Positions 9,563 through 20,473 of a stretch of 64,000 nt of DNA are shown here, piece by piece. Position 1 is the first letter of the stretch; each line of letters opens with the position of its first letter. The translations under genes and the position numbers were made by a program. The stretch covers positions 327,082-391,081 of the forward strand of contig NZ_JAGIAS010000008.1 of the NCBI RefSeq assembly GCF_017744695.1, written 5' to 3'. The DNA comes from Dyadobacter sp. Lineage in GTDB: Bacteria > Bacteroidota > Bacteroidia > Cytophagales > Spirosomataceae. The notes below the pieces were generated by a model. That model worked only from the letters and a program-made list of their open reading frames with translations. It did not search any database and was not told the DNA's origin.

Positions 9563-9619
9563 ATAATTTTCCCTTTCTACTTTAAGAAAGAGCACTTTTC
9601 AGAACGTTCGGAAACCGCG

Positions 9620-9706
9620 TGGAGGAAGCGGGATTCGAACCCGCGGTACCCTTGCGAGTACGGCAGTTTAGCAAACTACTGGTTTCAGCCACTCACCCAT
9701 CCCTCC
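9620..9706 (-). tRNA. tRNA-Ser(GCT)
   Basis: An 87-base class II tRNA with a long variable arm. The acceptor GGAGGGA pairs with TTCCTCC. The anticodon loop reads TTGCTAA with anticodon GCT. The T arm is GCGGG-TTCGAAT-CCCGC. It is the first of three minus-strand tRNA genes and has a good promoter just upstream. Confidence 0.95.
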
Positions 9707-9727
9707 TTCGTCCGTCGTTCTTGGGTG

Positions 9728-9760
9728 CAAATATAGCTGGTTCATTTTCAGAAAAGCAAA
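9728..9760 (-). promoter_or_regulatory. Promoter of the tRNA-Ser/Pro(/Arg) cluster
   Basis: Read on the minus strand: TTTG at 9760-9757, a 21-base spacer, and TATATTTG at 9735-9728. This is a full match to the Bacteroidota housekeeping promoter. It ends 21 bases before the 5' end of tRNA-Ser(GCT). Confidence 0.8.
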
Positions 9761-9800
9761 CATTCCAAGAAAAAAAACTTCGCCAGAAGCGTGAAATGCC

Positions 9801-9808
9801 TATTTTTG
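9801..9808 (+). promoter_or_regulatory. Minus-7 element of the VWA protein gene
   Basis: TATTTTTG matches TAnnTTTG and lies 30 bases before the chosen ATG at 9839. No convincing TTTG lies at the upstream distance, only TTCG. The element falls after the alternative upstream start at 9791, which argues for the ATG at 9839. Confidence 0.45.
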
Positions 9809-9838
9809 CCCAAGTTTAAATCACACAATACGTTCATT

Positions 9839-10801
9839 ATGAACTGGAATTACCCCTTTGAGAGCACTGAATATTTTTTTATATTTTTTTTCATTTTCGC
9901 TTATACAGCCTATATCATACGTACCGTTCGGATCGCCCGACAGCTTCAAACGACCGCCCGGACACTCATCATCAAACTCTTTTTACGCACCATTACCTTT
10001 TCACTTTTGATCATTAGCCTGCTCGGCCCGTCGTTCGGAGAAGCCGAGCGCGACATCCAGGCGAAAGGGAAGGACATATTTATGGTAGTCGACCTTTCGA
10101 AGTCGATGGACGCCGCGGACGTGATACCCTCCCGGCTGGAAAAAGTAAAATTTGAGCTGAACCGCTTTGTGGAGAATGAACGGGCGAACCGGATCGGGAT
10201 TATTATTTTTTCAAACGACGCGTACATACACGTACCGCTCACGTATGACGTAGCCGCGCTCGAACTTTTCATTCAATCGCTGCAAACGGATCTGCTCCCC
10301 ACCAATGGTACCAATGTATGTGGCGCCATTGAAATGGCTTATAACAAGCTGATGAACGCGGCTGATCCCACAAGCCGGGCTAAGATGATGGTGCTTTTCA
10401 CGGACGGCGAGAACAGTACGGGTTGCAGCAATGCCTTGTTCAACAATCTCCGCCGATTCGGGATCGGGGTATATTCAGTGGGCGTGGGAACAAAAGTCGG
10501 TATCAGCATTCAACAGAATGGCAAGCCGCTGATGGACAAAAACGACAAACTGGTGATCAGCAAGCTGGACGAGAATTTCCTTCGCGGTGTGGCCGCTTCG
10601 GCGCGCGGCTCGTATTATGAGCTCAACAATTCTAAAAACGATGTCCAGAAGCTGATCAGCGACATCAACCAGGCGGAAGGCGCTTTGGTGGATTCGCGGA
10701 CGATCACGGTTGTTTCAAACAAGTACTATTATTTCCTGGGGGCGGCACTGATACTGATCCTGCTCGACGTTTTAATTACCATCGGAACGTTCCGACTCTA
10801 A
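9839..10801 (+). CDS. VWA domain membrane protein (BatA/BatB-like)
   Basis: A 320-residue inner-membrane protein. Two N-terminal hydrophobic segments (about 8-30 and 44-64) and one near the C-terminus (about 295-315) flank a von Willebrand factor A domain. The metal-site motif DLSKSMD is at residues 85-91, with TNGT and the later LFTDGEN completing the site. This matches the Bat (Bacteroides aerotolerance) VWA proteins. The next gene is a TPR protein like BatC, but no MoxR ATPase or DUF58 gene is nearby, so this is only a partial Bat set. The ATG at 9839 is preferred over an in-frame start at 9791 because a promoter element lies between them. Confidence 0.85.
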   Translation: MNWNYPFESTEYFFIFFFIFAYTAYIIRTVRIARQLQTTARTLIIKLFLRTITFSLLIISLLGPSFGEAERDIQAKGKDIFMVVDLSKSMDAADVIPSRLEKVKFELNRFVENERANRIGIIIFSNDAYIHVPLTYDVAALELFIQSLQTDLLPTNGTNVCGAIEMAYNKLMNAADPTSRAKMMVLFTDGENSTGCSNALFNNLRRFGIGVYSVGVGTKVGISIQQNGKPLMDKNDKLVISKLDENFLRGVAASARGSYYELNNSKNDVQKLISDINQAEGALVDSRTITVVSNKYYYFLGAALILILLDVLITIGTFRL

Positions 10802-10812
10802 GCGCAATTCCC

Positions 10813-10820
10813 TATTTTTG
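10813..10820 (+). promoter_or_regulatory. Minus-7 element before the TPR gene
   Basis: TATTTTTG, in the common context CTATTTTTGCA, sits 19 bases before the ATG of the TPR gene. No clear minus-33 TTTG is present. Confidence 0.4.
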
Positions 10821-10839
10821 CACGCAAATGTGAACCGAT

Positions 10840-11559
10840 ATGACGTCTTTGATCCTTTATGTCCTGCTTTGGCTTTGGGATAACCGTACGTTTGATTCCA
10901 TTACCAAGGCGAACCAGAGAAAGCTGGATGCCGAACAGGCCTTCCGGAAAAAAGAGTTTACCAAATCGGCCGAGCTGTACCGTCAAATCACCTACGGCTC
11001 GCTCTTTTCGGATCCGGCCGCACGGTTGAACCTGGCCCATTCCCTGTACAAGGCGGGCGACTACAAACAGGCTTTGAAACACTACCGCCTGTTAAGCGAC
11101 ATTGACAATAACAGCATTGCCTCGATAGCAAACGCACAAATCGCATTGATCCTGGTCAACCGAAAAGATACCGCCAGCGCATTGACGAACCTGAGAACCG
11201 CATTACGCCTCGAACCAGGCAATGCACTGGCAAGGACCAACTATATTATCCTGAAAAAGAGCTTCTCCGGTATTGACGAGCAATCGGACGTAACCACCCG
11301 AAAACGCCAGTCGAACCAGCAGCAGACGAACCAGGTGCAACCGGCACCTCCTCCGGCCCCGCCGCAGGAAATACGCGAGGTGAGCGAAGATCTTAAAAAG
11401 GAAGAATTGCTTAAGAGTCTCAAGGCCATGAACATGTCCGAAGAGCAGGCGCGGGCGATCCTCGATGCCATGAAATCGAACGAATCCCAATATATTTACC
11501 AGCTCCGGCGCAAACAATACAATACCAGGCCCGGACAAAAGAGCGAAATCGAATGGTAA
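10840..11559 (+). CDS. Tetratricopeptide repeat protein (BatC-like)
   Basis: A 239-residue protein. A short hydrophobic N-terminus ([13 protein letters not shown]) could be an uncleaved anchor or signal. TPR helices fill about residues 25-145, for example [20 protein letters not shown] and [21 protein letters not shown] Gln/Pro-rich linker follows at about 150-180 with PAPPPAPPQ, then a charged helical C-terminus. It starts 38 bases after the VWA gene, the same pairing as BatB-BatC, and ends 16 bases before purC, so it is probably co-transcribed with purC. It is a likely scaffold or partner of the VWA protein; exact role unknown. Confidence 0.75.
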   Translation: MTSLILYVLLWLWDNRTFDSITKANQRKLDAEQAFRKKEFTKSAELYRQITYGSLFSDPAARLNLAHSLYKAGDYKQALKHYRLLSDIDNNSIASIANAQIALILVNRKDTASALTNLRTALRLEPGNALARTNYIILKKSFSGIDEQSDVTTRKRQSNQQQTNQVQPAPPPAPPQEIREVSEDLKKEELLKSLKAMNMSEEQARAILDAMKSNESQYIYQLRRKQYNTRPGQKSEIEW

Positions 11560-11575
11560 TTTTACCAATAATCTA

Positions 11576-12984
<1,409 letters not shown>

Positions 12985-13382
12985 TATTTGAATAGTATAA
13001 TTTTCAGCATTTAGAAAAGCGTCCCGCCGGGTTTTGGCGGGACGCTTTTCTTATGTTATTCCAACACTTTTTATATTTTCCTTAGGCGCTTTTTGTAATC
13101 CTCCAAGTTACCGAAAACGGCGTTTGCGGCTTTTCAAAATGGTAACCAATACGGGTATTCGTTACATGTTTATCAATATTTTGATAATAATTGTGATTAA
13201 TCGGCCAAATGCATATTGGTGATAGAAAATTTTGCCATTCCCATAATAAGCCAAATATTTTTTATGGGTATATTGCGTGGCTTTACCCAAAACATCACAC
13301 ACTGGCGTTTTCGCTTTCCTTTTAAAGTGCTTATTTAAACAGATTCTAATTACGAATTTGTTAATTACCTACAATTCGATAA
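12985..13382 (+). other. Intergenic region upstream of gltB
   Basis: About 400 bases without a convincing gene. It holds the terminator of the purC-STAS transcript near its left end, then an AT-rich stretch that must carry the gltB promoter. I could not find a clean TTTG/TAnnTTTG pair. A 62-codon open frame at 13034 overlaps the terminator and looks spurious. Confidence 0.6.
13015..13049 (+). terminator. Rho-independent terminator after the STAS gene
   Basis: AAAAGCGTCCCGCC at 13015-13028 pairs perfectly with GGCGGGACGCTTTT at 13036-13049 around a 7-base loop. It lies 30 bases after the STAS stop codon and has A and T runs for both directions. Confidence 0.9.
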
Positions 13383-16300
13383 ATGTCGCAAATGTCTGAA
13401 CAAATGGTAGAAAATCAGGGACTGTACCGCCCGGAATTTGAGCATGATGCATGTGGAATCGGTTTCCGGGCTAACATCAAGGGTCGTAAGTCGCACCAGA
13501 TCGTGGCTGATGCCATTCATATGCTCGAAAGGATGGAGCATAGAGGTGCTACTGGTTTTGACCCTAACACCGGTGACGGTGCTGGTATTTTAATTCAGAT
13601 CCCTCACGAGTTCTTTGTAGAAGAATCTACCAAGTTGGGCTTCCACCTGCCGCCGGCAGGTGAGTATGGTGTGGGAATGATCTTTTTCCCGGGCAACGAG
13701 CTTGCCAGGGAGGAAAGCAGGGATATCCTGAACCGAAAGATCAAGATGCTGGGCCTGCAACTGCTCGGCTACCGAAAGGTACCTACCCTGAACAACACCC
13801 TGGGTGAAGGCTCTCTCTCCGTTGAACCCAACGTAGAGCAGGTTTTCATTAAACGTCCGGACGACATTACGGACGATATGGCGTTTGAACGCAAGCTGTT
13901 CATTCTCCGCCAGGTTTCTGCAAGATTGATTAAAGACACGGTAAAAGGCGCCAAGAATTTCTATTACTCGTCGCTTTCATGCCGCACGATCTCATATAAG
14001 GGACAGCTTACGACTGCCCAGTTGAAATATTACTTCCCGGACCTGGAAAACGAATCGGTGGTGTCTGCATTGGCCGTAGTACACTCGCGTTTTTCGACCA
14101 ATACTTTCCCTTCATGGGAGCTGGCCCAACCATTCCGCTACATTGCGCACAATGGGGAGATCAACACAGTGAAAGGTAACGTGAACTGGATCCGCGCCGG
14201 GGAAAAATCTTTTGAATCGAAATTCTTCACGAAAGAAGAAATGGACATGCTCCTGCCGATCTGCGACAGGAACCAGTCCGACTCTGCGAACCTCGACAAC
14301 GCGATCGAATTGCTGCACCTTTCGGGCCGCTCATTGCCACACGTGATGATGATGCTCATCCCCGAAGCATGGGACGGCAACGAACAAATGGATGCTGAGC
14401 GCAAGGCATTCTACGAATACCACGCGGCTATTATGGAGCCATGGGACGGTCCTGCGTCAATCTCTTTCACCGACGGTAAAATGGTAGGCGCTACGCTCGA
14501 CCGCAACGGTCTGCGCCCGTCGCGCTACTGGGTACTCGACGACGATACCATCATCATGGGCTCGGAAGCGGGTGTATTGGAGGTAGATCAGTCACGCGTT
14601 GTTACGAAAGGCCGCCTGCAACCCGGACGTATGTTCGTAGTGGATATGGAGCAGGGCCGCATCGTTCCTGACGAAGAAATCAAGAAACAAATCTGTACCG
14701 CGCAGCCTTACCAGCAATGGCTGGACGAGAACAAGCTGCACGTGGACGCGCTTGATCACCCGATCCGCACCTACCGCGCATACGACGAAAATGCATTGCT
14801 GAAACGTCAGGTAGCATTCGGTTATACTTCGGAAGACTTGCGCATGATCCTCGGGCCAATGGCTCAGACGGGTATGGAAGCGATCGGTTCAATGGGTACT
14901 GATAGCCCGCTGGCAGTCCTTTCGGATCAGTCGCAGCATTTGTCTACGTATTTCAAACAGCTGTTCGCGCAGGTTACCAACCCGCCGATCGACTCGATCC
15001 GCGAGCGTGCGATCATGTCACTGATCTCTTTCGTAGGCAGCACCGAGAACATTCTCACAGAAACGCCAAAACATTGCCGCCAGATCGCATTACCTCACCC
15101 TATCCTTTCGGTACAGGAATTCGATAAGCTGCGTTTTGTGGATAAAGACGGCTTCCAGGCCAAAACCATCAATACCTACTTCCGTGCTGACGAAGGCGGA
15201 AAAGCACTGGAAAGAGCTTTGGAAAGAATCTGCCGTTACGCGGTAGACGCTATCGAAGACGGATTTGAAATCTTGATCCTCTCCGACCGCGCCATCGACT
15301 CCGACCACGCGCCGATCCCTTCATTGCTTGCAACGGCGACCATCCACCACCACCTGATCCGCGAAGGATTGCGTGGTAAAGTGGGTCTGTTGGTAGAAGC
15401 GGGAGACGTTTGGGAAACCCATCACGTAGCGACGCTGATCGGCTACGGTGCTGCGGGTATTTGCCCTTACATGGCATTCGAAACGCTTTCGTACATGAAC
15501 CGCAAGGGCATGATCGAAGGTGAATTCACCGACGAAAAACTGCATTACAACTACATCAAGGCCGTTAACAAGGAGCTTTTAAAGATTTTCTCAAAAATGG
15601 GAATCTCTACCCTGCAATCGTACCAGGGTGCACAGATCTTCGAATGCGTGGGCTTGAACAAGGATGTAATCGACAAATATTTCACAGGAACCATCTCGCG
15701 TATCAGCGGTATGGGCATTCCTGAGATTGCACGCGAGATTTTGGTGCGTCACAAAGTGGCTTACCACGAAAGCGCGGAGCAAAAGCCACGACTCGAAGTA
15801 GGTGGTGTTTACCAGTGGAAACAACGTGGTGAAGCACACATCTTCAACCCGCAGTCGGTGCATTTGCTGCAACAATCTACCCGCAATGCAAGCTACGAGC
15901 AGTTCAAGAAATACTCTAAACTGATCGACGACCAGAGCCACAAAGCGCTGACATTACGTGGATTGCTAAGATTCAAAAAAGGTAACCCTGTTCCATTGGA
16001 AGAGGTAGAACCGGTTGAAAACATCTTCAAACGCTTCGCGACCGGTGCGATGTCCTTCGGATCGATTTCGTGGGAAGCGCACACTACCCTGGCGATTGCG
16101 ATGAACCGCATTGGCGGTAAGTCCAACTCCGGTGAAGGTGGTGAAGACGAACTGCGCTACAACCCGCTCGCGAATGGCGACAGCATGAACTCGCAGATCA
16201 AACAGGTTGCTTCGGGACGTTTTGGCGTAACAAGCCACTACCTGAGCAATGCGGGCGAGCTGCAAATCAAAACTGCGCAAGGTGCCAAGCCGGGTGAAGG

Positions 16301-17963
16301 TGGTCAGCTCCCTGGCTTCAAGGTGGACGACTGGATCGGCCGTACGCGTCACTCAACCCCGGGCGTAGGTTTGATCTCCCCTCCTCCGCACCACGACATT
16401 TACTCGATCGAGGACTTGGCGCAGCTGATTTTCGATCTTAAAAATGCCAACCGTGCGGCACGTATCAGCGTGAAGCTGGTATCCGAAGCCGGTGTAGGAA
16501 CCGTGGCATCCGGTGTAGCGAAAGCACACGCTGACCACATCCTGATCTCGGGTTACGACGGTGGTACAGGTGCCTCTCCATTGAGCTCGATCCGCCACGC
16601 GGGTCTGCCTTGGGAGCTTGGTCTGGCGGAAACGCACCAGACTTTGGTGAGAAACAAATTGCGCGGCCGGGTAACCGTTCAGGCCGACGGACAGCTCCGT
16701 ACCGGTCGCGACCTCGCGATCGCCGCATTACTTGGTGCCGAAGAATGGGGTGTAGCAACCGCTGCACTGGTAGCAGCAGGCTGCATCATGATGCGTAAAT
16801 GCCACCTGAATACCTGCCCTGTGGGTGTGGCTACGCAGCGCAAAGAACTCCGCGCATTGTTCTCGGGCAAGCCTGAGCACGTGGTGAACATGTTTACCTA
16901 CATGGCGGAAGAGCTGCGCGAGATCATGGCACAGCTTGGTTTCAGAACTGTAAATGAAATGGTTGGTCAGGCCCAGTATCTCGAACTGCGCAATGATATC
17001 AAACATTGGAAATACAAAAACCTGAACTTCGACGCGATCCTGTACAAAGAAGGAGACCTTTCGGTAGCTCAATTCAAGCAGGAAGAGCAAGATCACGGTA
17101 TCGACGCCATTCTCGACCTCGACCTGATCCGCTCGGCGCAGCCGGCGCTCGATAGCAAGGAAGAGATTTACGCTGAGTACCCGATCAACAACCTTAACCG
17201 GTCGGTGGGAACGATGCTTTCGAACGAAATCTCGAAGAAATACGGTGGTGTGGGCTTGCCAAACGGCAATGTACACTTCAAATTCCGCGGTACTGCCGGA
17301 CAGAGCTTTGGTGCATTCAACACATTGGGTGTACGCCTCGAACTGGAAGGTGACGCGAACGACTATTTCGGAAAAGGCCTTTGCGGCGCCGAACTGATCG
17401 TGTACCCCGACCGGGACGCGAAGTTCAAGCCGGAAGAGAACATCATCATCGGTAACGTGGCCTTCTACGGTGCTACTTCGGGTGACGCCTACATCCGCGG
17501 AACCGCGGGCGAACGCTTCTGCGTGCGTAACTCGGGTGCGAAAGTAGTGGTGGAAGGTGTCGGCGACCACGGTCTGGAATACATGACGGGCGGTCTGGCG
17601 ATCATCCTCGGCGAAACAGGCCGCAACTTCGCGGCAGGTATGTCCGGCGGTGTGGCTTACGTGCTCGACAAAGCAGGCAATTTCGAAGAGAAAGTAAATA
17701 AAGAAATGGTGACGCTGGAAGCATTGAACGAAGAAGACCAGGGCATTCTTCGCGAGTATCTGGATAAACACTTCCAGTACACGACCAGCAACATCGCTTT
17801 CCAACTGATCCAGAACTGGGAAGAATCTGTGAAGCAATTTGTGAAAGTAATGCCGTCCGACTTCCGCAAAGCGCTGGAAGGACGCGGTATCACGCTCGCA
17901 CAGCAGATTGCCGACAAGAACGTGGTGTACAAAGACATCGTCGTAGACGTAGTGCACCAGTAA
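13383..17963 (+). CDS. gltB: Glutamate synthase large (alpha) subunit
   Basis: A 1526-residue ferredoxin/NADPH-type glutamate synthase large subunit. It transfers the amide of glutamine to 2-oxoglutarate in ammonia assimilation. Class II glutaminase domain comes first, with the nucleophile cysteine at residue 24 in EHDACGIGF, so about 23 residues would be removed as propeptide. A central domain and FMN-binding synthase barrel follow (about 480-1200), with VKLVSEAGVGTVASGVAKA. The 3Fe-4S cluster motif is CIMMRKCHLNTCP at about residue 1134. The C-terminal glutamate-synthase GXGXG helix domain is at about 1260-1500. The gltD subunit follows 49 bases downstream. Confidence 0.97.
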   Translation: MSQMSEQMVENQGLYRPEFEHDACGIGFRANIKGRKSHQIVADAIHMLERMEHRGATGFDPNTGDGAGILIQIPHEFFVEESTKLGFHLPPAGEYGVGMIFFPGNELAREESRDILNRKIKMLGLQLLGYRKVPTLNNTLGEGSLSVEPNVEQVFIKRPDDITDDMAFERKLFILRQVSARLIKDTVKGAKNFYYSSLSCRTISYKGQLTTAQLKYYFPDLENESVVSALAVVHSRFSTNTFPSWELAQPFRYIAHNGEINTVKGNVNWIRAGEKSFESKFFTKEEMDMLLPICDRNQSDSANLDNAIELLHLSGRSLPHVMMMLIPEAWDGNEQMDAERKAFYEYHAAIMEPWDGPASISFTDGKMVGATLDRNGLRPSRYWVLDDDTIIMGSEAGVLEVDQSRVVTKGRLQPGRMFVVDMEQGRIVPDEEIKKQICTAQPYQQWLDENKLHVDALDHPIRTYRAYDENALLKRQVAFGYTSEDLRMILGPMAQTGMEAIGSMGTDSPLAVLSDQSQHLSTYFKQLFAQVTNPPIDSIRERAIMSLISFVGSTENILTETPKHCRQIALPHPILSVQEFDKLRFVDKDGFQAKTINTYFRADEGGKALERALERICRYAVDAIEDGFEILILSDRAIDSDHAPIPSLLATATIHHHLIREGLRGKVGLLVEAGDVWETHHVATLIGYGAAGICPYMAFETLSYMNRKGMIEGEFTDEKLHYNYIKAVNKELLKIFSKMGISTLQSYQGAQIFECVGLNKDVIDKYFTGTISRISGMGIPEIAREILVRHKVAYHESAEQKPRLEVGGVYQWKQRGEAHIFNPQSVHLLQQSTRNASYEQFKKYSKLIDDQSHKALTLRGLLRFKKGNPVPLEEVEPVENIFKRFATGAMSFGSISWEAHTTLAIAMNRIGGKSNSGEGGEDELRYNPLANGDSMNSQIKQVASGRFGVTSHYLSNAGELQIKTAQGAKPGEGGQLPGFKVDDWIGRTRHSTPGVGLISPPPHHDIYSIEDLAQLIFDLKNANRAARISVKLVSEAGVGTVASGVAKAHADHILISGYDGGTGASPLSSIRHAGLPWELGLAETHQTLVRNKLRGRVTVQADGQLRTGRDLAIAALLGAEEWGVATAALVAAGCIMMRKCHLNTCPVGVATQRKELRALFSGKPEHVVNMFTYMAEELREIMAQLGFRTVNEMVGQAQYLELRNDIKHWKYKNLNFDAILYKEGDLSVAQFKQEEQDHGIDAILDLDLIRSAQPALDSKEEIYAEYPINNLNRSVGTMLSNEISKKYGGVGLPNGNVHFKFRGTAGQSFGAFNTLGVRLELEGDANDYFGKGLCGAELIVYPDRDAKFKPEENIIIGNVAFYGATSGDAYIRGTAGERFCVRNSGAKVVVEGVGDHGLEYMTGGLAIILGETGRNFAAGMSGGVAYVLDKAGNFEEKVNKEMVTLEALNEEDQGILREYLDKHFQYTTSNIAFQLIQNWEESVKQFVKVMPSDFRKALEGRGITLAQQIADKNVVYKDIVVDVVHQ

Positions 17964-18012
17964 TTTTCAGTTTCAAGATCAACTATCAGAATTTTTTAAA
18001 TCAGTAATAAGA

Positions 18013-19521
18013 ATGGGAAAACCAACCGGATTTTTAGAGTTTGAAAGGGAGTTGCCGAAAAAAAGAAGCGTAGAAGAGCGTTTGAAGGACTACCGTGAGA
18101 TTGAAACCGCACCGACCGACTCTAATTCCAAACAGCAGGCAGCCCGTTGTATGGACTGCGGAATTCCTTTTTGCCATAATGGTTGTCCGCTGGGCAACAT
18201 CATACCCGAGTTCAACGACGCGGTGTATGATGAAAACTGGGGACTGGCCTACGAAATATTAGCGTCTACCAACAACTTCCCTGAATTCACAGGCCGCATT
18301 TGCCCCGCTCCTTGCGAAGCATCCTGCGTACTGGGTATCAACAAGCCGCCGGTAGCGATCGAGTACATCGAGAAATCGATCATCGAAAAGGCATTCGAGT
18401 TAGGTTTGGTGAAACCGCGCATTCCTAAAACCCGTACCGGCAAAAAAGTGGCTGTGGTAGGTTCAGGCCCTGCGGGTATGGCGGCTGCTTACCAGCTCAA
18501 CCAGGCCGGTCACTCGGTGGTATTGCTCGAAAGAGCGGATCAAATCGGTGGTCTGGTACGCTACGGTATCCCCGATTTCAAACTCGAAAAAAGCATTATC
18601 GACCGTCGTATCGAGGTAATGGCAGCCGAGGGCGTTGAATTCCGTACCGGCGTGAACGTAGGTGTGGATATCAAAGCAGAAGAACTGCAAAACGAATTCG
18701 ACGCGGTGTTGCTGACCGTTGGTTCGACTGTTCCTCGTGATGTAAAAATCCAGGGCCGTCATTTCAAAGGCGTACACTTCGCAATGGAATTCCTGAGCCA
18801 GCAAAACAAACGCGTAGCCGGTATCGACCGCGTGGTAGATCACCGCGGCGTGGCTTATTCAAACGGTGAAATCCTCGCTACCGACAAGCACGTTGTCGTA
18901 ATTGGTGGTGGTGATACGGGTTCCGACTGCGTGGGTACTTCTGGCCGTCACGGCGCGAAATCCGTAACGCAGATCGAGCTCATGCCAATTCCGCCAAAAG
19001 AACGCGATGCAAGCACCCCATGGCCGAACTGGCCGATGATGCTCCGCACATCGACTTCGCACGAGGAAGGCTGCGACAGACATTGGTCTATCAACACCAA
19101 AGAATTTGTTGGTGATGAAAACGGCAATCTGGTTGCATTGAAAATCGTAGACCTCGACTGGCAGAAAGACCCTGAATCGGGCCGTATGCAAATGAGAGAG
19201 GTGGAAGGCAGCGAGCGTACCATTCCTTGCGACCTGGCGTTCCTGGCGGCCGGCTTCCTGCACCCGCAGCAAGAAGGCCTGCTGAGTGACCTCGACCTGG
19301 AATTCGACGAGCGTGGTAATATCAAAACCAACGGGTACCAATCGACTTCCAACGAGAAAGTATTCGCAGCAGGCGACTGCCGCCGCGGACAATCACTCGT
19401 GGTATGGGCGATCAGCGAAGGTCGTGAAGCGGCACGTTCGGTGGACGAGTACCTGATGGGCGAGTCATTCCTCGAAGCCAAGGCTGTGTCCATGCTGAAT
19501 CCTGTATTTGCTCACGCATAA
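18013..19521 (+). CDS. gltD: Glutamate synthase small (beta) subunit
   Basis: A 502-residue FAD/NADPH subunit that passes electrons to GltB. The N-terminal region has cysteine clusters for 4Fe-4S centres (CMDCGIPFCHNGCPLGN and CPAPCEASC). The first dinucleotide fold is VAVVGSGPAGMAAAYQLNQA near residue 150 for FAD. The second, VIGGGDTGSDC near residue 298, binds NADPH. The C-terminal AAGDCRRGQSLVVWAISEGR is the usual FAD motif. It is 49 bases after gltB and clearly in the same operon, and it ends before a strong terminator. Confidence 0.97.
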   Translation: MGKPTGFLEFERELPKKRSVEERLKDYREIETAPTDSNSKQQAARCMDCGIPFCHNGCPLGNIIPEFNDAVYDENWGLAYEILASTNNFPEFTGRICPAPCEASCVLGINKPPVAIEYIEKSIIEKAFELGLVKPRIPKTRTGKKVAVVGSGPAGMAAAYQLNQAGHSVVLLERADQIGGLVRYGIPDFKLEKSIIDRRIEVMAAEGVEFRTGVNVGVDIKAEELQNEFDAVLLTVGSTVPRDVKIQGRHFKGVHFAMEFLSQQNKRVAGIDRVVDHRGVAYSNGEILATDKHVVVIGGGDTGSDCVGTSGRHGAKSVTQIELMPIPPKERDASTPWPNWPMMLRTSTSHEEGCDRHWSINTKEFVGDENGNLVALKIVDLDWQKDPESGRMQMREVEGSERTIPCDLAFLAAGFLHPQQEGLLSDLDLEFDERGNIKTNGYQSTSNEKVFAAGDCRRGQSLVVWAISEGREAARSVDEYLMGESFLEAKAVSMLNPVFAHA

Positions 19522-19560
19522 ACGATACAGGTTTAAGCCAGCCTCTATATATTGTTATTG

Positions 19561-19592
19561 CAAGAAAGCTGCCGGAAAGGGCAGCTTTCTTG
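19561..19592 (+). terminator. Rho-independent terminator after gltD
   Basis: A perfect 13-bp inverted repeat (CAAGAAAGCTGCC and GGCAGCTTTCTTG) with a 6-base loop, 39 bases after the gltD stop. A weaker second hairpin with a long T run follows at about 19630-19655. Confidence 0.85.
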
Positions 19593-19701
19593 TTGAATGA
19601 TTCATATATAATCCTCTATAAAATCGCAAGGCTGTCTGATAAAGCAGCTTTTTTTATTTTATTTGAATGATTATATATGAATCATATCGTCCGTTTACGG
19701 C

Positions 19702-20325
19702 ATGTTCTTGCATCACTCCCCATTCTGGCTGAAAGCCTTTTTCCCCGGTTTTACCTGGCACATTCCTGTCAGGGAAAAGACCATCTTCCTCACATTCGAT
19801 GATGGCCCTATTCCCGATATTACCGAGCAAGTGCTTGAATTATTAGCCAAATTCGACGCCAAAGCCACTTTTTTCAGCATTGGCGCCAATGTGCAGAAAC
19901 ACCCGGATGTTTACGAATTGGTCAAAAACGGCGGCCACTCGATTGGCAACCACACGTTCAACCATATGAACGGCTGGAAAACCGAAGACGCCATTTACCT
20001 TGAAAACATTCAGCAATGCACCGAGCAACTGAACCTCGAAACAAAGCTCTTCCGCCCGCCTTACGGACGCATTAAGAAGAGCCAGTCGAAAGTCGTTTTG
20101 CGCGACAAACAGATCATCATGTGGGATGTACTCAGCGGCGACTTTTCCGCCGAAATCAGTCCGGATATCTGTTTAAAAAAATCCATTCAACACACCCGAC
20201 CTGGCTCGATCGTGCTTTTCCACGACAGCATTAAGGCGTCAAAGAACATGCTTTATGCATTACCGAGATACCTCGAAACTTTTACGGAACGCGGTTACAG
20301 GTTTGAAGCGTTGGAAATGCGGTAG
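19702..20325 (+). CDS. Polysaccharide deacetylase family protein (NodB domain)
   Basis: A 207-residue NodB-fold deacetylase that removes N- or O-acetyl groups from cell-wall or extracellular polysaccharide. The five family motifs are visible: TFDDGP (metal Asp pair), HTFNH (metal His), RPPYGR, the D-x-x-x-x-D region DVLSGD, and LFHDS with the catalytic His. The N-terminus (LKAFFPGFTWHIP) lacks a classical cleavable signal. It is probably transcribed alone; the stop codon TAG is the first triplet of an intergenic repeat element. Confidence 0.9.
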   Translation: MFLHHSPFWLKAFFPGFTWHIPVREKTIFLTFDDGPIPDITEQVLELLAKFDAKATFFSIGANVQKHPDVYELVKNGGHSIGNHTFNHMNGWKTEDAIYLENIQQCTEQLNLETKLFRPPYGRIKKSQSKVVLRDKQIIMWDVLSGDFSAEISPDICLKKSIQHTRPGSIVLFHDSIKASKNMLYALPRYLETFTERGYRFEALEMR

Positions 20326-20467
20326 GCTGTAAGCTATAAGCTATAAGCCGTAGGTAAAAAAGCCGAAAGCCGACTGCCGACTGCCGACTGCCGAAGTCCA
20401 ACAAACCCTTTCCTTAAAAACCAACCACAAAAAAGCATACAGCCTAAGGCTTACAGCTTAAAGCCCC
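20323..20467. repeat. Dispersed intergenic repeat, copy 1
   Basis: The left arm (20323-20355) is made of units such as GGCTGTAAGCTATAAGC. The right arm (20434-20467) is the inverted kind, CATACAGCCTAAGGCTTACA then GCTTAAAGCCCC. The same right-end ACAGCTTAAAGCCCC recurs exactly in copy 2 at 40698-40712, with similar left-arm units. It fills the gap between the deacetylase and tatD genes and includes the deacetylase stop codon. Confidence 0.65.
20369..20396 (+). repeat. Short tandem repeat of GCCGACT
   Basis: Three exact copies of the 7-base unit GCCGACT (20369, 20376, 20383) and a fourth degenerate copy GCCGAAG. It lies in the interior of the intergenic repeat and has no counterpart in copy 2. 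Confidence 0.8.
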
Positions 20468-20473
20468 ATAACA

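Noticed and set aside
13034-13222. A 62-codon open frame upstream of gltB.
   Set aside because: It begins inside the terminator of the preceding transcript, has no ribosome site and no family features.
16728-17957. A 409-codon open frame on the minus strand opposite gltB.
   Set aside because: It lies wholly antisense to the conserved C-terminal part of gltB and its translation is rich in His, Phe and Val without recognisable motifs. It is a by-product of gltB codon use.
20369-20396. The GCCGACT tandem tract as a possible CRISPR array.
   Set aside because: The unit is 7 bases with no spacers, and no cas gene is present in the window.
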